Shown: positions 33,215-42,811 of the stretch, one piece after another
How the letters are laid out: each line of letters starts with the position of its first letter
How positions within the stretch are numbered: position 1 is the first letter of the stretch
DNA from: Deltaproteobacteria bacterium
GTDB lineage: Bacteria > Desulfobacterota > Desulfomonilia > UBA1062
Assembly (NCBI GenBank): GCA_018436855.1
Contig: JAHDKO010000076.1
Coordinates: 1-64,000, forward strand
DNA: 64,000 nucleotides
Reading direction: 5' to 3'
Notes under the pieces: model-generated
What the model was told of the DNA's origin: nothing
What the model saw: only the letters and a program-made list of their open reading frames with translations
Databases searched by the model: none
Program-made: the position numbers and the translations under genes

Positions 33215-34741
33215 ATGAAGAAGAGCACGAAGCGAAAGATCGCCACGGTCGGAGGGCTCACCGGAATCAGCCGCATCCTGGGTTTTGTCCGGGACATGGT
33301 GATGGCGTGGCTCCTGGGGGCGGGTCTGCTGGCCGATGCCTTCATCGTGGCCTTCCGGATACCCAACCTCCTCCGCAGGTTCATGGCCGAGGGCGCGGTC
33401 AGCGTGGCCTTTGTCCCGGTGTTCGTGGAGTCCAAGGAAAAAGACGGCCTTCAGAAAGCCGTAGAGCTCACCCGCGGGGTGTTCACCCTGCTGTTTTTCT
33501 CCCTTGCCGGGCTGGTGATCCTGGGCGAGATCGTCGCACCCTTCATCGTGGCCCTCATCGCACCGGGGTTTCTCGACCGGGAGATCTTCGACGTAACGGT
33601 CCGCCTCACCCGGATCATGTTCCCCTTTATCCTGCTGATCGGCACCGGGGCACTGCTCATGGGAGTGCTCAACTCCCTCGGGCATTTCTCTGCACCGGCG
33701 GGCGCGCCCATTCTCCTGAATGTGTTCATGATCGGGATACCCGTGCTGTTCCATGTCGTATACCCTGTGTTCTCCTCCCCGGCGGACGCCTTCGCCTGGG
33801 GGGTGATCCTGGGAGGAACCGCCCAGATCCTGCTGCAGATCGTGCCCCTGAGACGGATGCGGATATCCGTGAGGCTCACGAGGAACTTTTTCCAGCCCCG
33901 GCTCAGGCAGGTGCTGAAGCTCATGGGCGTGGCAGCGGTCGGGGCCTCGGTGTACCAGCTCAACGTCTTTGTCGGGACCCTGCTCGCATCCCTGCTCTCC
34001 ACGGGCAGCGTAGCGTACCTCTACTATGCGAACCGCATCGTCGAGCTCCCGCTGGGTCTCTTTGCCTTTGCCGTCAGCAACGTGATGCTCCCCTCGTTGA
34101 GCGCCGCGCACGCCCGGGCCGATCACCAGGCCCTGCGCGCGCTCACCGGGGAGTCGCTCATTGCGGTCCTGCTCTTCACCATACCCGCGACCATCGGAAT
34201 CATCGCGCTCGCTGAGCCGATATTCGCCGTGCTCTTCATGCGGGGCGCCTTCGGTCCGGAAGACGTGGCCGCCTCGGCACAGGCCCTGCGCATGTATGCC
34301 CTTGGCCTGTGCGCGGTGGGAGTCTCGCGGGTTCTCACCCAGACCCTGTACGCCATGCAGCAGGCAAACCGGGTGGTGAGGACGGCCTGGATCTCGCTGG
34401 CGGTCAATGCCCTGCTCAGCGCGGCGCTCATGCCCTTCCTGAAACACGCGGGCATCGCGCTGGCGAGCAGCATATCCGTGACCGTGCAGATGGTCATGCT
34501 CTCCCGGATCCTCACCCGGCAGGGCATCACCCTGTCTGCGGAGATATGGTCCACCGTGGGGAAGATGGCGGGTGCCGTGGCGGCCATGGGCGCAGGCCTG
34601 TTCTGGTTCGTACGCATGGAGTTCTGGACCGAGGGCCTGACCCTCATGAGCCTTTCCCTGCTTGCTTCCTCCATCGGCCTGGGGGCCGCCGTATACTTCG
34701 CCCTGCTGTGGATCATGGGGATGCGCCACTTCGGCAAATGA
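33215..34741 (+). CDS. murJ: Lipid II flippase MurJ
   Basis: A 508-residue polytopic membrane protein of the MOP superfamily with about 14 helices, which flips lipid II across the inner membrane for peptidoglycan synthesis. The N-terminus (GLTGISRILGFVRDMVMAW and RIPNLLRRFMAEGAVSVAFV) is diagnostic of MurJ/MviN. The gene starts 33 bp after the DUF1573 gene and may share its transcript. The ribosome binding site is weak. Confidence 0.95.
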   Translation: MKKSTKRKIATVGGLTGISRILGFVRDMVMAWLLGAGLLADAFIVAFRIPNLLRRFMAEGAVSVAFVPVFVESKEKDGLQKAVELTRGVFTLLFFSLAGLVILGEIVAPFIVALIAPGFLDREIFDVTVRLTRIMFPFILLIGTGALLMGVLNSLGHFSAPAGAPILLNVFMIGIPVLFHVVYPVFSSPADAFAWGVILGGTAQILLQIVPLRRMRISVRLTRNFFQPRLRQVLKLMGVAAVGASVYQLNVFVGTLLASLLSTGSVAYLYYANRIVELPLGLFAFAVSNVMLPSLSAAHARADHQALRALTGESLIAVLLFTIPATIGIIALAEPIFAVLFMRGAFGPEDVAASAQALRMYALGLCAVGVSRVLTQTLYAMQQANRVVRTAWISLAVNALLSAALMPFLKHAGIALASSISVTVQMVMLSRILTRQGITLSAEIWSTVGKMAGAVAAMGAGLFWFVRMEFWTEGLTLMSLSLLASSIGLGAAVYFALLWIMGMRHFGK

Positions 34742-34927
34742 TCCAGAAGCAAAACCCACCGGAGAGGGGATTCCCGATCTGTTCGCGAATGGCTCCCGGA
34801 TCAGTATGAAATTTCTTTCTTATAAAAAGTAACAAAAGTTCTTTCCCGAAGAACGGCTGTTTTGGCAGATACGGCACACAACTATATAACTGTCCGTTAT
34901 ATCGGTATATTTCTGGGTGACGTCCGG

Positions 34928-34943
34928 TGGCATTATGTTTGCT
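34928..34943 (+). promoter_or_regulatory. Candidate sigma-54 (-24/-12) promoter
   Basis: TGGCATTATGTTTGCT has GG and GC separated by exactly 10 nt, as in sigma-54 promoters (TGGCAY-N5-TTGCW). It lies 34 bp before the small gene at 34978. A sigma-54 activator gene is encoded convergently at 36998-38371. Confidence 0.6.
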
Positions 34944-34977
34944 TAATGATCAAAATTAACAATTGGGTGGGGCAGCC

Positions 34978-35103
34978 GTGAGACTGACGCGACGAGAAAT
35001 ACTTGAGCAGCTGGGAAGACTCGGCATTCGGGGGCTCTCTGACTTGAAAAAGGCGTGCAGGGAGTTTGAGACCTACTGGGAATACATGCACTGCAATGTA
35101 TGA
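34978..35103 (+). CDS. Small 41-residue basic protein
   Basis: A 41-codon frame from a GTG at 34978, with GGTGGGGC just upstream. The predicted peptide is helical and charged (LTRREILEQLGRLGIRGLSD and KKACREFETYWEYM) and looks like a genuine short protein rather than random translation. It lies between the sigma-54-type promoter and the GAF/HD-GYP gene, 51 bp before the latter. The function is unknown; it may be a regulatory peptide of that module. Confidence 0.5.
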   Translation: MRLTRREILEQLGRLGIRGLSDLKKACREFETYWEYMHCNV

Positions 35104-35154
35104 ACTGATCACTCTTGTTGATGAAATTACCCGATGGGGAGCTAACGGAGCACC

Positions 35155-37011
35155 ATGTGTAGTGATAGACTGACCAGGTACGTTATCGATCAGACCTTGG
35201 AACTCTCCCCTGAGTTCATCAAGCAAAACGCCGAGGTTGTCCCGCTGCTCTTCCAGGTGTCCCTTCTCTCCGAAGTGGATGTCCGTGTGGAGAAAATCTC
35301 CGATCTTTTCCTGAACTTCGTCGAACACGTCACCTCCTTTGACGCGGCGCTGGTGTACATCTGGGCCCCGCAGAATGCATGGTTCTGCAGGGGCTTGCAG
35401 GGGGAGGTGCCCGAGAGCATCGAAAACGGCGACATCTTCACCTTTGCCGTTCGGGACAGGGCAAAGCCCATTCTCATATCCGACGCGGGCGAGACCGGTC
35501 TGGGGGCGCACGAGCTGCCGATCATGTTCCAGTCCATGATTGCGCTTCCCATTTACAGAGACACGAAGATCATCGGCTGTCTTGAGCTGTTCCGCAAGAC
35601 CGGACCCTGCTTCGACATGAACGACCTCGTGCTCATCAAGCATCTGCTCCTTGGCTCGGAGAATATCCTGCAGCAGGTGATCACCCCGGAAGCTGATTAC
35701 GACGAGGTCCTGGATATCCGCACGGACGTGCCCCAGAAGCATGTTCTCCTGGATATCCTCAACCAGTACGAAGAGCTCTCCAAGCGCCTGGGCTTTCCGT
35801 TGAGCGTGGCGATTCTGGAGATAGAGGACCGGGACAAGTTCGGGCTCTACCAGCATATCCCCGAGGGCGTGAGGATGCTCAAGAGCCTGTCGAAAATGAT
35901 CCAGGACGGGCTGAGACGCTATGACAAGGTGATCCGGTACGAAGAGCTGAGCTTTTTCGTGATCCTTCCCGGGTGCTCGTCGCAGGACGCCATCACGGCG
36001 CTGCACAATGCAACGCTCAATCTCGGGGCCGACCTCGCCAACAACATGACCATGGGCATCGCCACGCTGCCGGACGAGGCCCAGGATGCCAAGGGGCTGA
36101 TCAACATCGCCCACCAGGCCCTGTCGCACGCGAAGAAAAAAGGCATCCACATGGCGCGGTATTCCCAGACAGGGGCCATCAAGCAAACCAACATCTCGCT
36201 CGAGCTCAGGATGAAAAGGACCATCAACTCAGGCCCCCACGTAGAGGTGCTCAACGACCTGCTGGATCTGCTCCGGATCCAGTGCCAGGCCGACGACATT
36301 TCCATCCGGTACGAGGCGCCCGGTTCCCCGGTGAACTGGCAGGGGTATGACCTGGGATACATCTATCACCAGGGGCTCCCGGAGGACATCTACGAGTGGA
36401 TCGTCACCTACATCACGCCCGCCTGGGCCGTGGCCCTGGGGCTCGACCCCGACATCCGCAACTGGTATCTCGGCCTGCTCACCACGGCCTCCATCCTGAG
36501 CGATCTGAGGGCGGGATATCCCATGGGATACTCCATCAAGGTGGCTGATCAGATGTTCACCCTGGCAAAGGAGATGGGCAAAGGCGAGGCCCAGGCGGCG
36601 CAGTGGGCCAACTCGGCACTGGCCGCCAATATCGGGTATCTCGGCATCCCCACCTCCATCTTCACCAAAGGGGAGATCACCCCCTTTGACAAGAAGAAGA
36701 TCAGCGCCCACACCTTTATCGGCTCGAAGATTCTGCAAGACGTGTCCGTGCTCAACTGCGACAGCGACATTATCATGTACCATCACGAGAACATGGATGG
36801 GAGCGGATATCCCAGAGGGCTCAAAGGGGACGACATTCCGCTGGGTGCGCGGGCCATGCGGATCATCGACACCTACAATGCTATAACCACCCCCCGGCTC
36901 TACCGGTTCCAGCTGAACCATCAGGAAGCGTTGCGTGAGCTGTGCGCCATGTCCGGGAAGTCCCTGGATCCGGACATCTCGTCTCTATTCGTGGACATTA
37001 TCGGTTTTTGA
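35155..37011 (+). CDS. GAF - degenerate GGDEF - degenerate HD-GYP protein
   Basis: A 618-residue signalling protein. Residues about 30-185 form a GAF-like sensor and about 195-335 a diguanylate-cyclase fold whose GGDEF is replaced (IRYEELSFFVILP). Residues about 400-615 form an HD-GYP-like domain. The HH and GYP parts are intact (MYHHENMDGSGYPRGLKGDD, ARAMRIIDTYNAIT) but the HD metal dyad reads AANIGYLGIP instead of HDIGK. Neither c-di-GMP synthesis nor hydrolysis is expected, so a binding or relay role is inferred. The gene is preceded by a sigma-54-type promoter and ends inside the convergent NtrC-type gene by 14 bp. Confidence 0.85.
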   Translation: MCSDRLTRYVIDQTLELSPEFIKQNAEVVPLLFQVSLLSEVDVRVEKISDLFLNFVEHVTSFDAALVYIWAPQNAWFCRGLQGEVPESIENGDIFTFAVRDRAKPILISDAGETGLGAHELPIMFQSMIALPIYRDTKIIGCLELFRKTGPCFDMNDLVLIKHLLLGSENILQQVITPEADYDEVLDIRTDVPQKHVLLDILNQYEELSKRLGFPLSVAILEIEDRDKFGLYQHIPEGVRMLKSLSKMIQDGLRRYDKVIRYEELSFFVILPGCSSQDAITALHNATLNLGADLANNMTMGIATLPDEAQDAKGLINIAHQALSHAKKKGIHMARYSQTGAIKQTNISLELRMKRTINSGPHVEVLNDLLDLLRIQCQADDISIRYEAPGSPVNWQGYDLGYIYHQGLPEDIYEWIVTYITPAWAVALGLDPDIRNWYLGLLTTASILSDLRAGYPMGYSIKVADQMFTLAKEMGKGEAQAAQWANSALAANIGYLGIPTSIFTKGEITPFDKKKISAHTFIGSKILQDVSVLNCDSDIIMYHHENMDGSGYPRGLKGDDIPLGARAMRIIDTYNAITTPRLYRFQLNHQEALRELCAMSGKSLDPDISSLFVDIIGF

Positions 37012-38371
37012 GCCACCGGGGGTGGGTGATCCCGTATTTCCGGATCTTGTAGTGGATCACCCTCTTGCTGATGCCCAGTGTTTCGGCGGCGTCTTTCTGG
37101 ATCCAGTCGTTTCTCTTGAGCGCGTCCAGGATGATTTCCTTTTCATTGAGTGCCAGAGACGAGAGGCCGCCATTGCCCCCGCTCTCCTTCTCCATCCGGG
37201 GCTCGCCGTCCTGAATCGAGATGTCGATTGTCCGGATGACGCTGCCGTCCGAGAGCAGGACAGCACGCTCGATGCAGTTGCGTATCTCCCGGACATTTCC
37301 CGGCCAGTCGTATGATCTGAGCAGATCAAGCGCAGCCCGGTCGATGTCCATCTCCGGCTTGTTGAACTCGAGCGAGTATTTCTTGATGAAATAGCGGGCC
37401 AGGGGCTCGATATCTTCCTTGCGTTCCCGGATGGGAGGGATGGGGATATTGACCACGTTGATCCGGTAGTACAGATCTTCCCGGAACTTTCCTTCCTGGA
37501 CCATCTGATAGAGATCCTGGTTCGTCGCAGCGATGACCCGCACATCCACCTTGATGGTGCGTTCCCCGCCCAGGCGCTCGAATTCCCTTTCCTCGAGAAC
37601 CCTCAGGATCTTCGACTGCAGCGACATATCCATGTCCCCGATCTCGTCGAGGAAGATGGTGCCCATGTTGGCCTGCTCGAACCTGCCTGTCCGAAGCTTC
37701 ACCGCCCCGGTAAAGGCGCCTCTCTCGTGGCCGAAAAGCTCGCTTTCCAGGATGTTCTGGGGCAGGGCGGCACAGTTGACCTGAACGAAATTGTTGTCCG
37801 AGCGGTTGGAGTTGTGGTGGATGGCCCCTGCAATGAGCCCCTTGCCCACACCGGTCTCTCCGGTGAGCAGGAGGGTCGAGTCGGCCTTTGCCACTTTTTC
37901 CGCCATATTCAGGACTTTTCTCAGCGAGGGGCTGACCCCGATGATGTCCGATGTGCGGTATATGACGTTCTCCTGGGTATGCCTGAGATAGTCGATCTCG
38001 TTTTTCATCCGCTTGAGCGCCAGGGCATCGTCCACCTTCTGAACGATCTCATGCAGACCAAAGGGCTTCTGGATGAAGTCTTGGGCCCCGTTCTTCATGG
38101 CCACCACCGCGGTATCCACCGATGCATAGCCGGTCATGACGATGACAATGGTGGACTGGTTGGACCCCTTGATCTTCTTGAGCAGCTCCAGACCGTCCAT
38201 TCCCGGCAGCTTGAGATCGGTGATGATGAGGTCGTAGATGTACTTGTTGATGCGTGCCATCGCGGCCTCGGCGTTCTCCACGAGCTCTGAGACATGATTG
38301 TGCTTCTTCAGCTCCTGAAAGAGGATCTGGCCGAGGTTGATGTCGTCTTCGACTATGAGTATGTGTGCCAT
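36998..38371 (-). CDS. NtrC-family sigma-54 response regulator
   Basis: A 457-residue activator. The receiver domain (about residues 1-115) has an acidic pocket in ILIVEDD, the phospho-Asp in DLIITDLKLPG and a late KPF Lys. The AAA+ domain has Walker A GETGVGKG, GAFTGA for sigma-54 contact and DEIGDMDMSLQ. A Fis-type C-terminal helix-turn-helix contains AAETLGISKRVIHYKIRKYG. The start is taken at 38371; an ATG at 38386 lacks a ribosome binding site. No histidine kinase is adjacent. It could activate the -24/-12 promoter at 34928; this is inferred from proximity only. Confidence 0.93.
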   Translation of the reverse strand: MAHILIVEDDINLGQILFQELKKHNHVSELVENAEAAMARINKYIYDLIITDLKLPGMDGLELLKKIKGSNQSTIVIVMTGYASVDTAVVAMKNGAQDFIQKPFGLHEIVQKVDDALALKRMKNEIDYLRHTQENVIYRTSDIIGVSPSLRKVLNMAEKVAKADSTLLLTGETGVGKGLIAGAIHHNSNRSDNNFVQVNCAALPQNILESELFGHERGAFTGAVKLRTGRFEQANMGTIFLDEIGDMDMSLQSKILRVLEEREFERLGGERTIKVDVRVIAATNQDLYQMVQEGKFREDLYYRINVVNIPIPPIRERKEDIEPLARYFIKKYSLEFNKPEMDIDRAALDLLRSYDWPGNVREIRNCIERAVLLSDGSVIRTIDISIQDGEPRMEKESGGNGGLSSLALNEKEIILDALKRNDWIQKDAAETLGISKRVIHYKIRKYGITHPRWLKNR

Positions 38372-38580
38372 ATCAAATATTTCCATCGGAAAATCGAATA
38401 TAAAACTTTATCCCGGCGGTTTTTAAAGAGGCTTTGAGAAAAAGAGGACTGTGCTTATTCCCTGAAAAGGGATGGCTGTTGACCATTTCCGCCGGGTATA
38501 CTATTGATGTATCAGTGAATCGGCCTTGAACAAGCAGACAGTGGGGTGTTTTTTTTAAGCGCTTCCATTCTGGAGGGGAT

Positions 38581-39204
38581 ATGATATTGCGTACCGTGGT
38601 GGTGACCGAGTTCATGACCAATTGTTACATCGTGGCCGATGAGAGCACGAAGGAGGCGGTGGTCATCGATCCCGGGGGAGACGGCCGGAAGATTTTGCAG
38701 GAAATCGAGAATATGGGTGTGAATGTGAAGGCGGTGGTGAACACCCACGCCCACGTGGACCATATCGGGGCCCTGAAGGATATCAAGGATGCCCTGGGAG
38801 CCGAGATCATGCTCCATCAGGCAGAGCTGCCGGTCCTCAAGACCGCCTCGCGCATGGCAAGGCTTTTCGGTGTCAGCATCGACGAGCCGCCCGAGCCGGA
38901 CCGCTTTCTGGCGGAAGGAGACGAGATCGCCTGCGGGAACATCACCCTGAAGGTGATCGAAACCCCGGGCCACTCTCCGGGCGGGATCTCGCTGCTCACC
39001 TCGGACGGGAAGACCTGCTTCGTGGGAGATGCCCTCTTCGCCGGTTCCATCGGGAGGACGGATCTGCCGGGAGGCGATTATCATACCCTCATCACATCCA
39101 TCAAGACCAAGCTCATTCCCCTGGGCGATGACGTGAAGGTCCTCACGGGGCACGGACCTGCCACCACCATGGGGGTCGAGCGCAGATACAACCCATTCCT
39201 GTAA
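38581..39204 (+). CDS. Metallo-beta-lactamase fold hydrolase (glyoxalase II-like)
   Basis: A 207-residue binuclear-metal hydrolase. THAHVDHIG at about residue 54 is the HxHxDH motif; later ligands are the His of ETPGHSPGG, the Asp of FVGDALF and the His of LTGHGPAT. It resembles hydroxyacylglutathione hydrolase-like proteins without the C-terminal domain, so its thioester or other substrate is uncertain. It is the first gene of the operon running to mnmA; the next gene starts 10 bp later. Confidence 0.9.
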   Translation: MILRTVVVTEFMTNCYIVADESTKEAVVIDPGGDGRKILQEIENMGVNVKAVVNTHAHVDHIGALKDIKDALGAEIMLHQAELPVLKTASRMARLFGVSIDEPPEPDRFLAEGDEIACGNITLKVIETPGHSPGGISLLTSDGKTCFVGDALFAGSIGRTDLPGGDYHTLITSIKTKLIPLGDDVKVLTGHGPATTMGVERRYNPFL

Positions 39205-39214
39205 GGGAGGAGCA

Positions 39215-39640
39215 ATGAAGAAGCTATACGTGGCCATGACGATTCTCGCACTCGGATTTCTTGTGCTGCCGGGCTGTGCGAGGATACAGGAGACGTTTGC
39301 CGGTTCCCCCGCCTCTCAGGAGGCCCGGCCGGTACCCCGGTACCTCGATTTCAGCGACGTCCTCCTTCCGGGAGAGCTGAACAAGATCGCCCAGGAGAGC
39401 TACATCACCAACGGGCACGGCCGCCTCGTCCTCTCCGGCAGGCTTCAGGGCGAATCGCTCGCCCAGTACTTCGCGACCTCCATGTATTCCGACGGGTGGA
39501 CCACACTGAACCAGTACAAATATAAAGGAGCAATCAAGCTCTTTTTCAAGAAAAGCGAGAGGATCGCAACCATACTCATAACCGAGAATCCTCTCGGGAC
39601 ACGGGTGGAGATATGGGCGGTACCCCTGGGGAAGATCTAG
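39215..39640 (+). CDS. Small outer-envelope lipoprotein, unknown function
   Basis: A 141-residue lipoprotein with a signal peptide ending in the lipobox VLPGC. The mature part (RYLDFSDVLLPGELNKIAQE, GRLQGESLAQYFATSMYSDG) forms a small alpha/beta domain. AGGAGC precedes the ATG. Its last 28 bp overlap the start of coaBC. I do not recognise a named family, though the pattern reads as a conserved proteobacterial lipoprotein. Confidence 0.78.
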   Translation: MKKLYVAMTILALGFLVLPGCARIQETFAGSPASQEARPVPRYLDFSDVLLPGELNKIAQESYITNGHGRLVLSGRLQGESLAQYFATSMYSDGWTTLNQYKYKGAIKLFFKKSERIATILITENPLGTRVEIWAVPLGKI

Positions 39641-40827
39641 CCGGAAAGCAGGTCGTATACGGCATTACCGGAGGCATCGCGGCCTACAAGGCCCCCCTGA
39701 TCGTCAGGGGGCTCAAGTCTCTGGGGATCGACGTGCGGGTGGTCATGACCGATGCGTCCCACTATTTCGTGACCCCGACCACTCTCCAGACCCTCTCCGG
39801 CCGCCCCGTTTATACAGAGCTTTTCCCCGAAACGCCGCCTGACGCCTTCGATGTCGAGCACATCGCGCTGGCCGACCGGGCGGACCTTCTGCTCGTTGCG
39901 CCCGCCACCGCGGACTTCATCGCCAAGATGGCGCACGGAATCGCAGATGACCTGCTTTCGTGCATTGCCCTGGCCACCAAGGCTCCCGTCCTGGTCTGCC
40001 CGTCGATGAACGTGAACATGTACCTGCACCCCGCCACCAGGGAGAACCTCGATATCCTGCAAAGAAGGGGCGTGTTCGTCCTCGAACCCGCCAGTGGAGA
40101 GCTTGCATGCGGATGGGAGGGCGCGGGGCGTCTTCCCGAGCCGGAGCGGATCGTGGCGGAGTCCAGGAAAACCCTCTACCAGAAGGATCTCGCCGGCATT
40201 TCGCTGCTCGTGACCTGCGGGCCTACCAGCGAGGATATCGACCCGGTCAGGTTCATCACCAACCGTTCCACCGGGAAGATGGGGGCGGCGCTGGTGGAGG
40301 CCGCGTGCTTGAGGGGTGCGCGGGTGAAGGTGGTCAGCGGACCCGTGAACAGGGAGTACGCCCCGTGGGCGGACGTGATCATGGTGCGCTCCGCCGGGCA
40401 GATGCTCGATGCGGTCAGGGACAACCTGAGCGGCGTCGACGTGCTCGTCATGGCGGCCGCGGTTGCGGACTACGTGCCCGAGACCTACCGCGGGGCTAAG
40501 ATCAAGAAGGGTGACAAGCTCACCTCGCTGGCGCTCAAATCCAGCCCGGATATCCTCTCGACCATCAGGCCCTTCAAGGACGACAAATTCTTCGTGGGAT
40601 TCGCCGCCGAGACGGACAACCTCTCCGACTCGGCCCGGAAAAAGCTCATGAGCAAGGGTCTGGACATGATCGTGGCCAACCGGGTGGGCGAGTCGGGAAC
40701 CGGGTTCGGCTCCGATACCAACAGCGGGCTGATCCTCTCTGAAGCCGGGGTGCTGGATCACTTCGAACAGGTCGAGAAAGAGGTGCTTGCGCACAGGATA
40801 CTCGACTTTATCAGGGAACGGGTGTGA
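39613..40827 (+). CDS. coaBC: Phosphopantothenoylcysteine decarboxylase / phosphopantothenate-cysteine ligase
   Basis: A 404-residue bifunctional enzyme of coenzyme A synthesis. The N-terminal CoaC flavoprotein half has YGITGGIAAYKAP, the PSMNVNMY motif and the active-site Cys in ELACGWEGAGR at about residue 165. The C-terminal CoaB half has the nucleotide-binding VTCGPTSEDIDPVRFITNRS and the AAVADYVP and KIKK segments. It overlaps the preceding lipoprotein gene by 28 bp and the next gene by 4 bp (GTGA). Confidence 0.96.
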   Translation: MGGTPGEDLAGKQVVYGITGGIAAYKAPLIVRGLKSLGIDVRVVMTDASHYFVTPTTLQTLSGRPVYTELFPETPPDAFDVEHIALADRADLLLVAPATADFIAKMAHGIADDLLSCIALATKAPVLVCPSMNVNMYLHPATRENLDILQRRGVFVLEPASGELACGWEGAGRLPEPERIVAESRKTLYQKDLAGISLLVTCGPTSEDIDPVRFITNRSTGKMGAALVEAACLRGARVKVVSGPVNREYAPWADVIMVRSAGQMLDAVRDNLSGVDVLVMAAAVADYVPETYRGAKIKKGDKLTSLALKSSPDILSTIRPFKDDKFFVGFAAETDNLSDSARKKLMSKGLDMIVANRVGESGTGFGSDTNSGLILSEAGVLDHFEQVEKEVLAHRILDFIRERV

Positions 40828-41492
40828 ACGCGAGGATCGGTCAACTTCTCCGTGAGGAAGCGCGGTGGTCGGGAAGGTTCATGATCCTCCCCCGTGAGGT
40901 GGTGAGTATGCCGAAAGAGGTGTCGAAAAAAGAGGCCCTGGAAGAGATCCGTGAGCGGCTGGAGCAGTGCAGATGCTGCCCGCTGTGTGAGACCGCCCGG
41001 AACATCGTGTTCGGCGAGGGTGATCCGGACGCGGACGTCATGTTCATCGGCGAGGCGCCGGGCGCCATGGAAGACAAGACCGGCAGGCCGTTCGTGGGTC
41101 CTGCCGGGAGGCTGCTCACCGATATTATCGAAAAGGGCATGGGGCTCAATCGCGGGGACGTGTACATCGCCAATATCGCCAAGTGCAGGCCGCCCGAAAA
41201 CCGCGACCCGCTTCCCGAAGAGATAGCACAGTGCATCGGCTTTCTCGAGGAACAGATCGATGTCATCGGGCCAAGGGTCATCATCGCTCTGGGCAAGATA
41301 GCCGCGCAGACGCTCCTGGACACCGGCGCCTCGATCAGCTCGTTGAGGGGGAAGTTTCACGAGTACCGCGGGATCAAGGTGATGCCCACCTTTCATCCCA
41401 GCTATCTGATTCATAACCCGGCAAAGAAGAGGGAAGTATGGGAAGACATAAAACACGTGATGAAGCATCTCGGTATGACGCTGCCCGGATAG
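40824..41492 (+). CDS. Uracil-DNA glycosylase, family 4/5 Fe-S type
   Basis: A 222-residue base-excision enzyme that removes uracil from [15 protein letters not shown], with a later Cys pair ([19 protein letters not shown]), provides the four 4Fe-4S ligands. [20 protein letters not shown] is the active-site motif and HPSYLI the second motif. The GTG at 40824 overlaps the coaBC stop as GTGA. nfeD begins inside its 3' end (55-bp overlap). Confidence 0.93.
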   Translation: MNARIGQLLREEARWSGRFMILPREVVSMPKEVSKKEALEEIRERLEQCRCCPLCETARNIVFGEGDPDADVMFIGEAPGAMEDKTGRPFVGPAGRLLTDIIEKGMGLNRGDVYIANIAKCRPPENRDPLPEEIAQCIGFLEEQIDVIGPRVIIALGKIAAQTLLDTGASISSLRGKFHEYRGIKVMPTFHPSYLIHNPAKKREVWEDIKHVMKHLGMTLPG

Positions 41493-42811
41493 CGGGGCGC
41501 CTCGCTTTCATCTGGCTGGCCGTCCTGCTCTTTCCGCTCGCGCTCCGGGCGGCCGATGTGGTGGTGCTGGACGTCCGCGACGCCATCACTCCTCCTGTCG
41601 CTTCATACCTCATCGAGAACATCGACGAGGCCGTGATCGCAGGCAGGGAGGCGGTGATCATCCGCATGGACACCCCAGGCGGGCTGGATACCGCCATGCG
41701 GGACATCATCCAGAAAGAGCTGAACGCGGACATCCCGGTCATCGTCTACGTGGCGCCCAAGGGGGGGCGGGCCGCCTCGGCCGGGGCGCTCATCACCCTG
41801 GCTGCGGATGTGGCGGCCATGGCCCCGGGCACGAACATCGGCGCCGCGCACCCGGTGAGCATCGGTACGGGCGAGGGGGCTGAAGGCCAGAGCGAGACCA
41901 TGACCGAGAAGGTCACCAACGATGCGGTGGCCTATGCAAAGAGCATTGCCCGCGCAAAGGGAAGGAACGAGCAATGGGCCGAAGACGCTGTGAGAAAGAG
42001 CATCTCCACCCCGGCCGAGGAGGCGAGGGATCTCAAGGTGATCGAGATCGTGGCCCGGGACATGGGAGACCTGCTCGACCAGCTCCATGGCAGGGTCATC
42101 GAGAAGGACGGCAGCACCTTCACCCTCGACACCCGCGATGCGAACACGATCAGCGAGCCCATGGGCCTTCGGTACCGGCTGCTCTCCGCCATCTCCAACC
42201 CCAATATCGCGTATATTCTGATGCTCATCGGCATGGCCGGGATCTTTTTCGAGCTTTCGAACCCGGGCCTGATCCTGCCGGGGGTCATCGGGGGGATATC
42301 GCTCATCCTCGCCTTTTTCGCGTTTCAGACCCTGCCGGTCAATTATGCCGGCGTGGCCCTGATGATCCTGGCCGTGATCCTGTTCATCGCCGAGATCATA
42401 GTCCCGAGCTTCGGCGTGCTCACCATCGGCGGGGTGGTGTCCATGGTGCTGGGCTCGGTCCTCCTGTTCAGGACCCCTGAGATCTATGCCCAGGTTTCCC
42501 TGGGCATCATCGTGCCGGTCACCATTCTGTTCACCGCGTTCTTCGTGACGACCCTGTACCTGGTGGTCAGGACCCATCGTACGCGGTCAGTCAGCGGATC
42601 ACAGGGGATGATCGGGGAGCGGGCGAAGGTCTATTCATGGAGCCCCGGCGGAACGACCGGCAAGGTGTTCTGCCACGGCGAGTACTGGAACGCCCGCGGC
42701 CCCTCCGGTCTTCAGCCCGGAGACGAGGTGGAGGTGGACGGCCTCGACGGCCTGATTCTCACCGTGCGTCCCGTCACCGGATCGGACCGTTCGCCCGACA
42801 CGAACGAATGA
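41438..42811 (+). CDS. NfeD-type membrane-bound serine protease
   Basis: A 457-residue protein. A signal-anchor (AFIWLAVLLFPLALRA) leads into a ClpP-like domain with RMDTPGGLDTAMRD and the Ser nucleophile in RAASAGALI; a Lys around AKGRNEQWAE is the likely general base. Four to five transmembrane helices follow, then a C-terminal NfeD OB-fold (GMIGERAKVYSWSPGG). Long-form NfeD usually pairs with a stomatin/SPFH protein, and none is adjacent. GAGGGAA precedes the ATG at 41438, which supports the overlap with udg. Confidence 0.9.
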   Translation: MGRHKTRDEASRYDAARIAGRLAFIWLAVLLFPLALRAADVVVLDVRDAITPPVASYLIENIDEAVIAGREAVIIRMDTPGGLDTAMRDIIQKELNADIPVIVYVAPKGGRAASAGALITLAADVAAMAPGTNIGAAHPVSIGTGEGAEGQSETMTEKVTNDAVAYAKSIARAKGRNEQWAEDAVRKSISTPAEEARDLKVIEIVARDMGDLLDQLHGRVIEKDGSTFTLDTRDANTISEPMGLRYRLLSAISNPNIAYILMLIGMAGIFFELSNPGLILPGVIGGISLILAFFAFQTLPVNYAGVALMILAVILFIAEIIVPSFGVLTIGGVVSMVLGSVLLFRTPEIYAQVSLGIIVPVTILFTAFFVTTLYLVVRTHRTRSVSGSQGMIGERAKVYSWSPGGTTGKVFCHGEYWNARGPSGLQPGDEVEVDGLDGLILTVRPVTGSDRSPDTNE

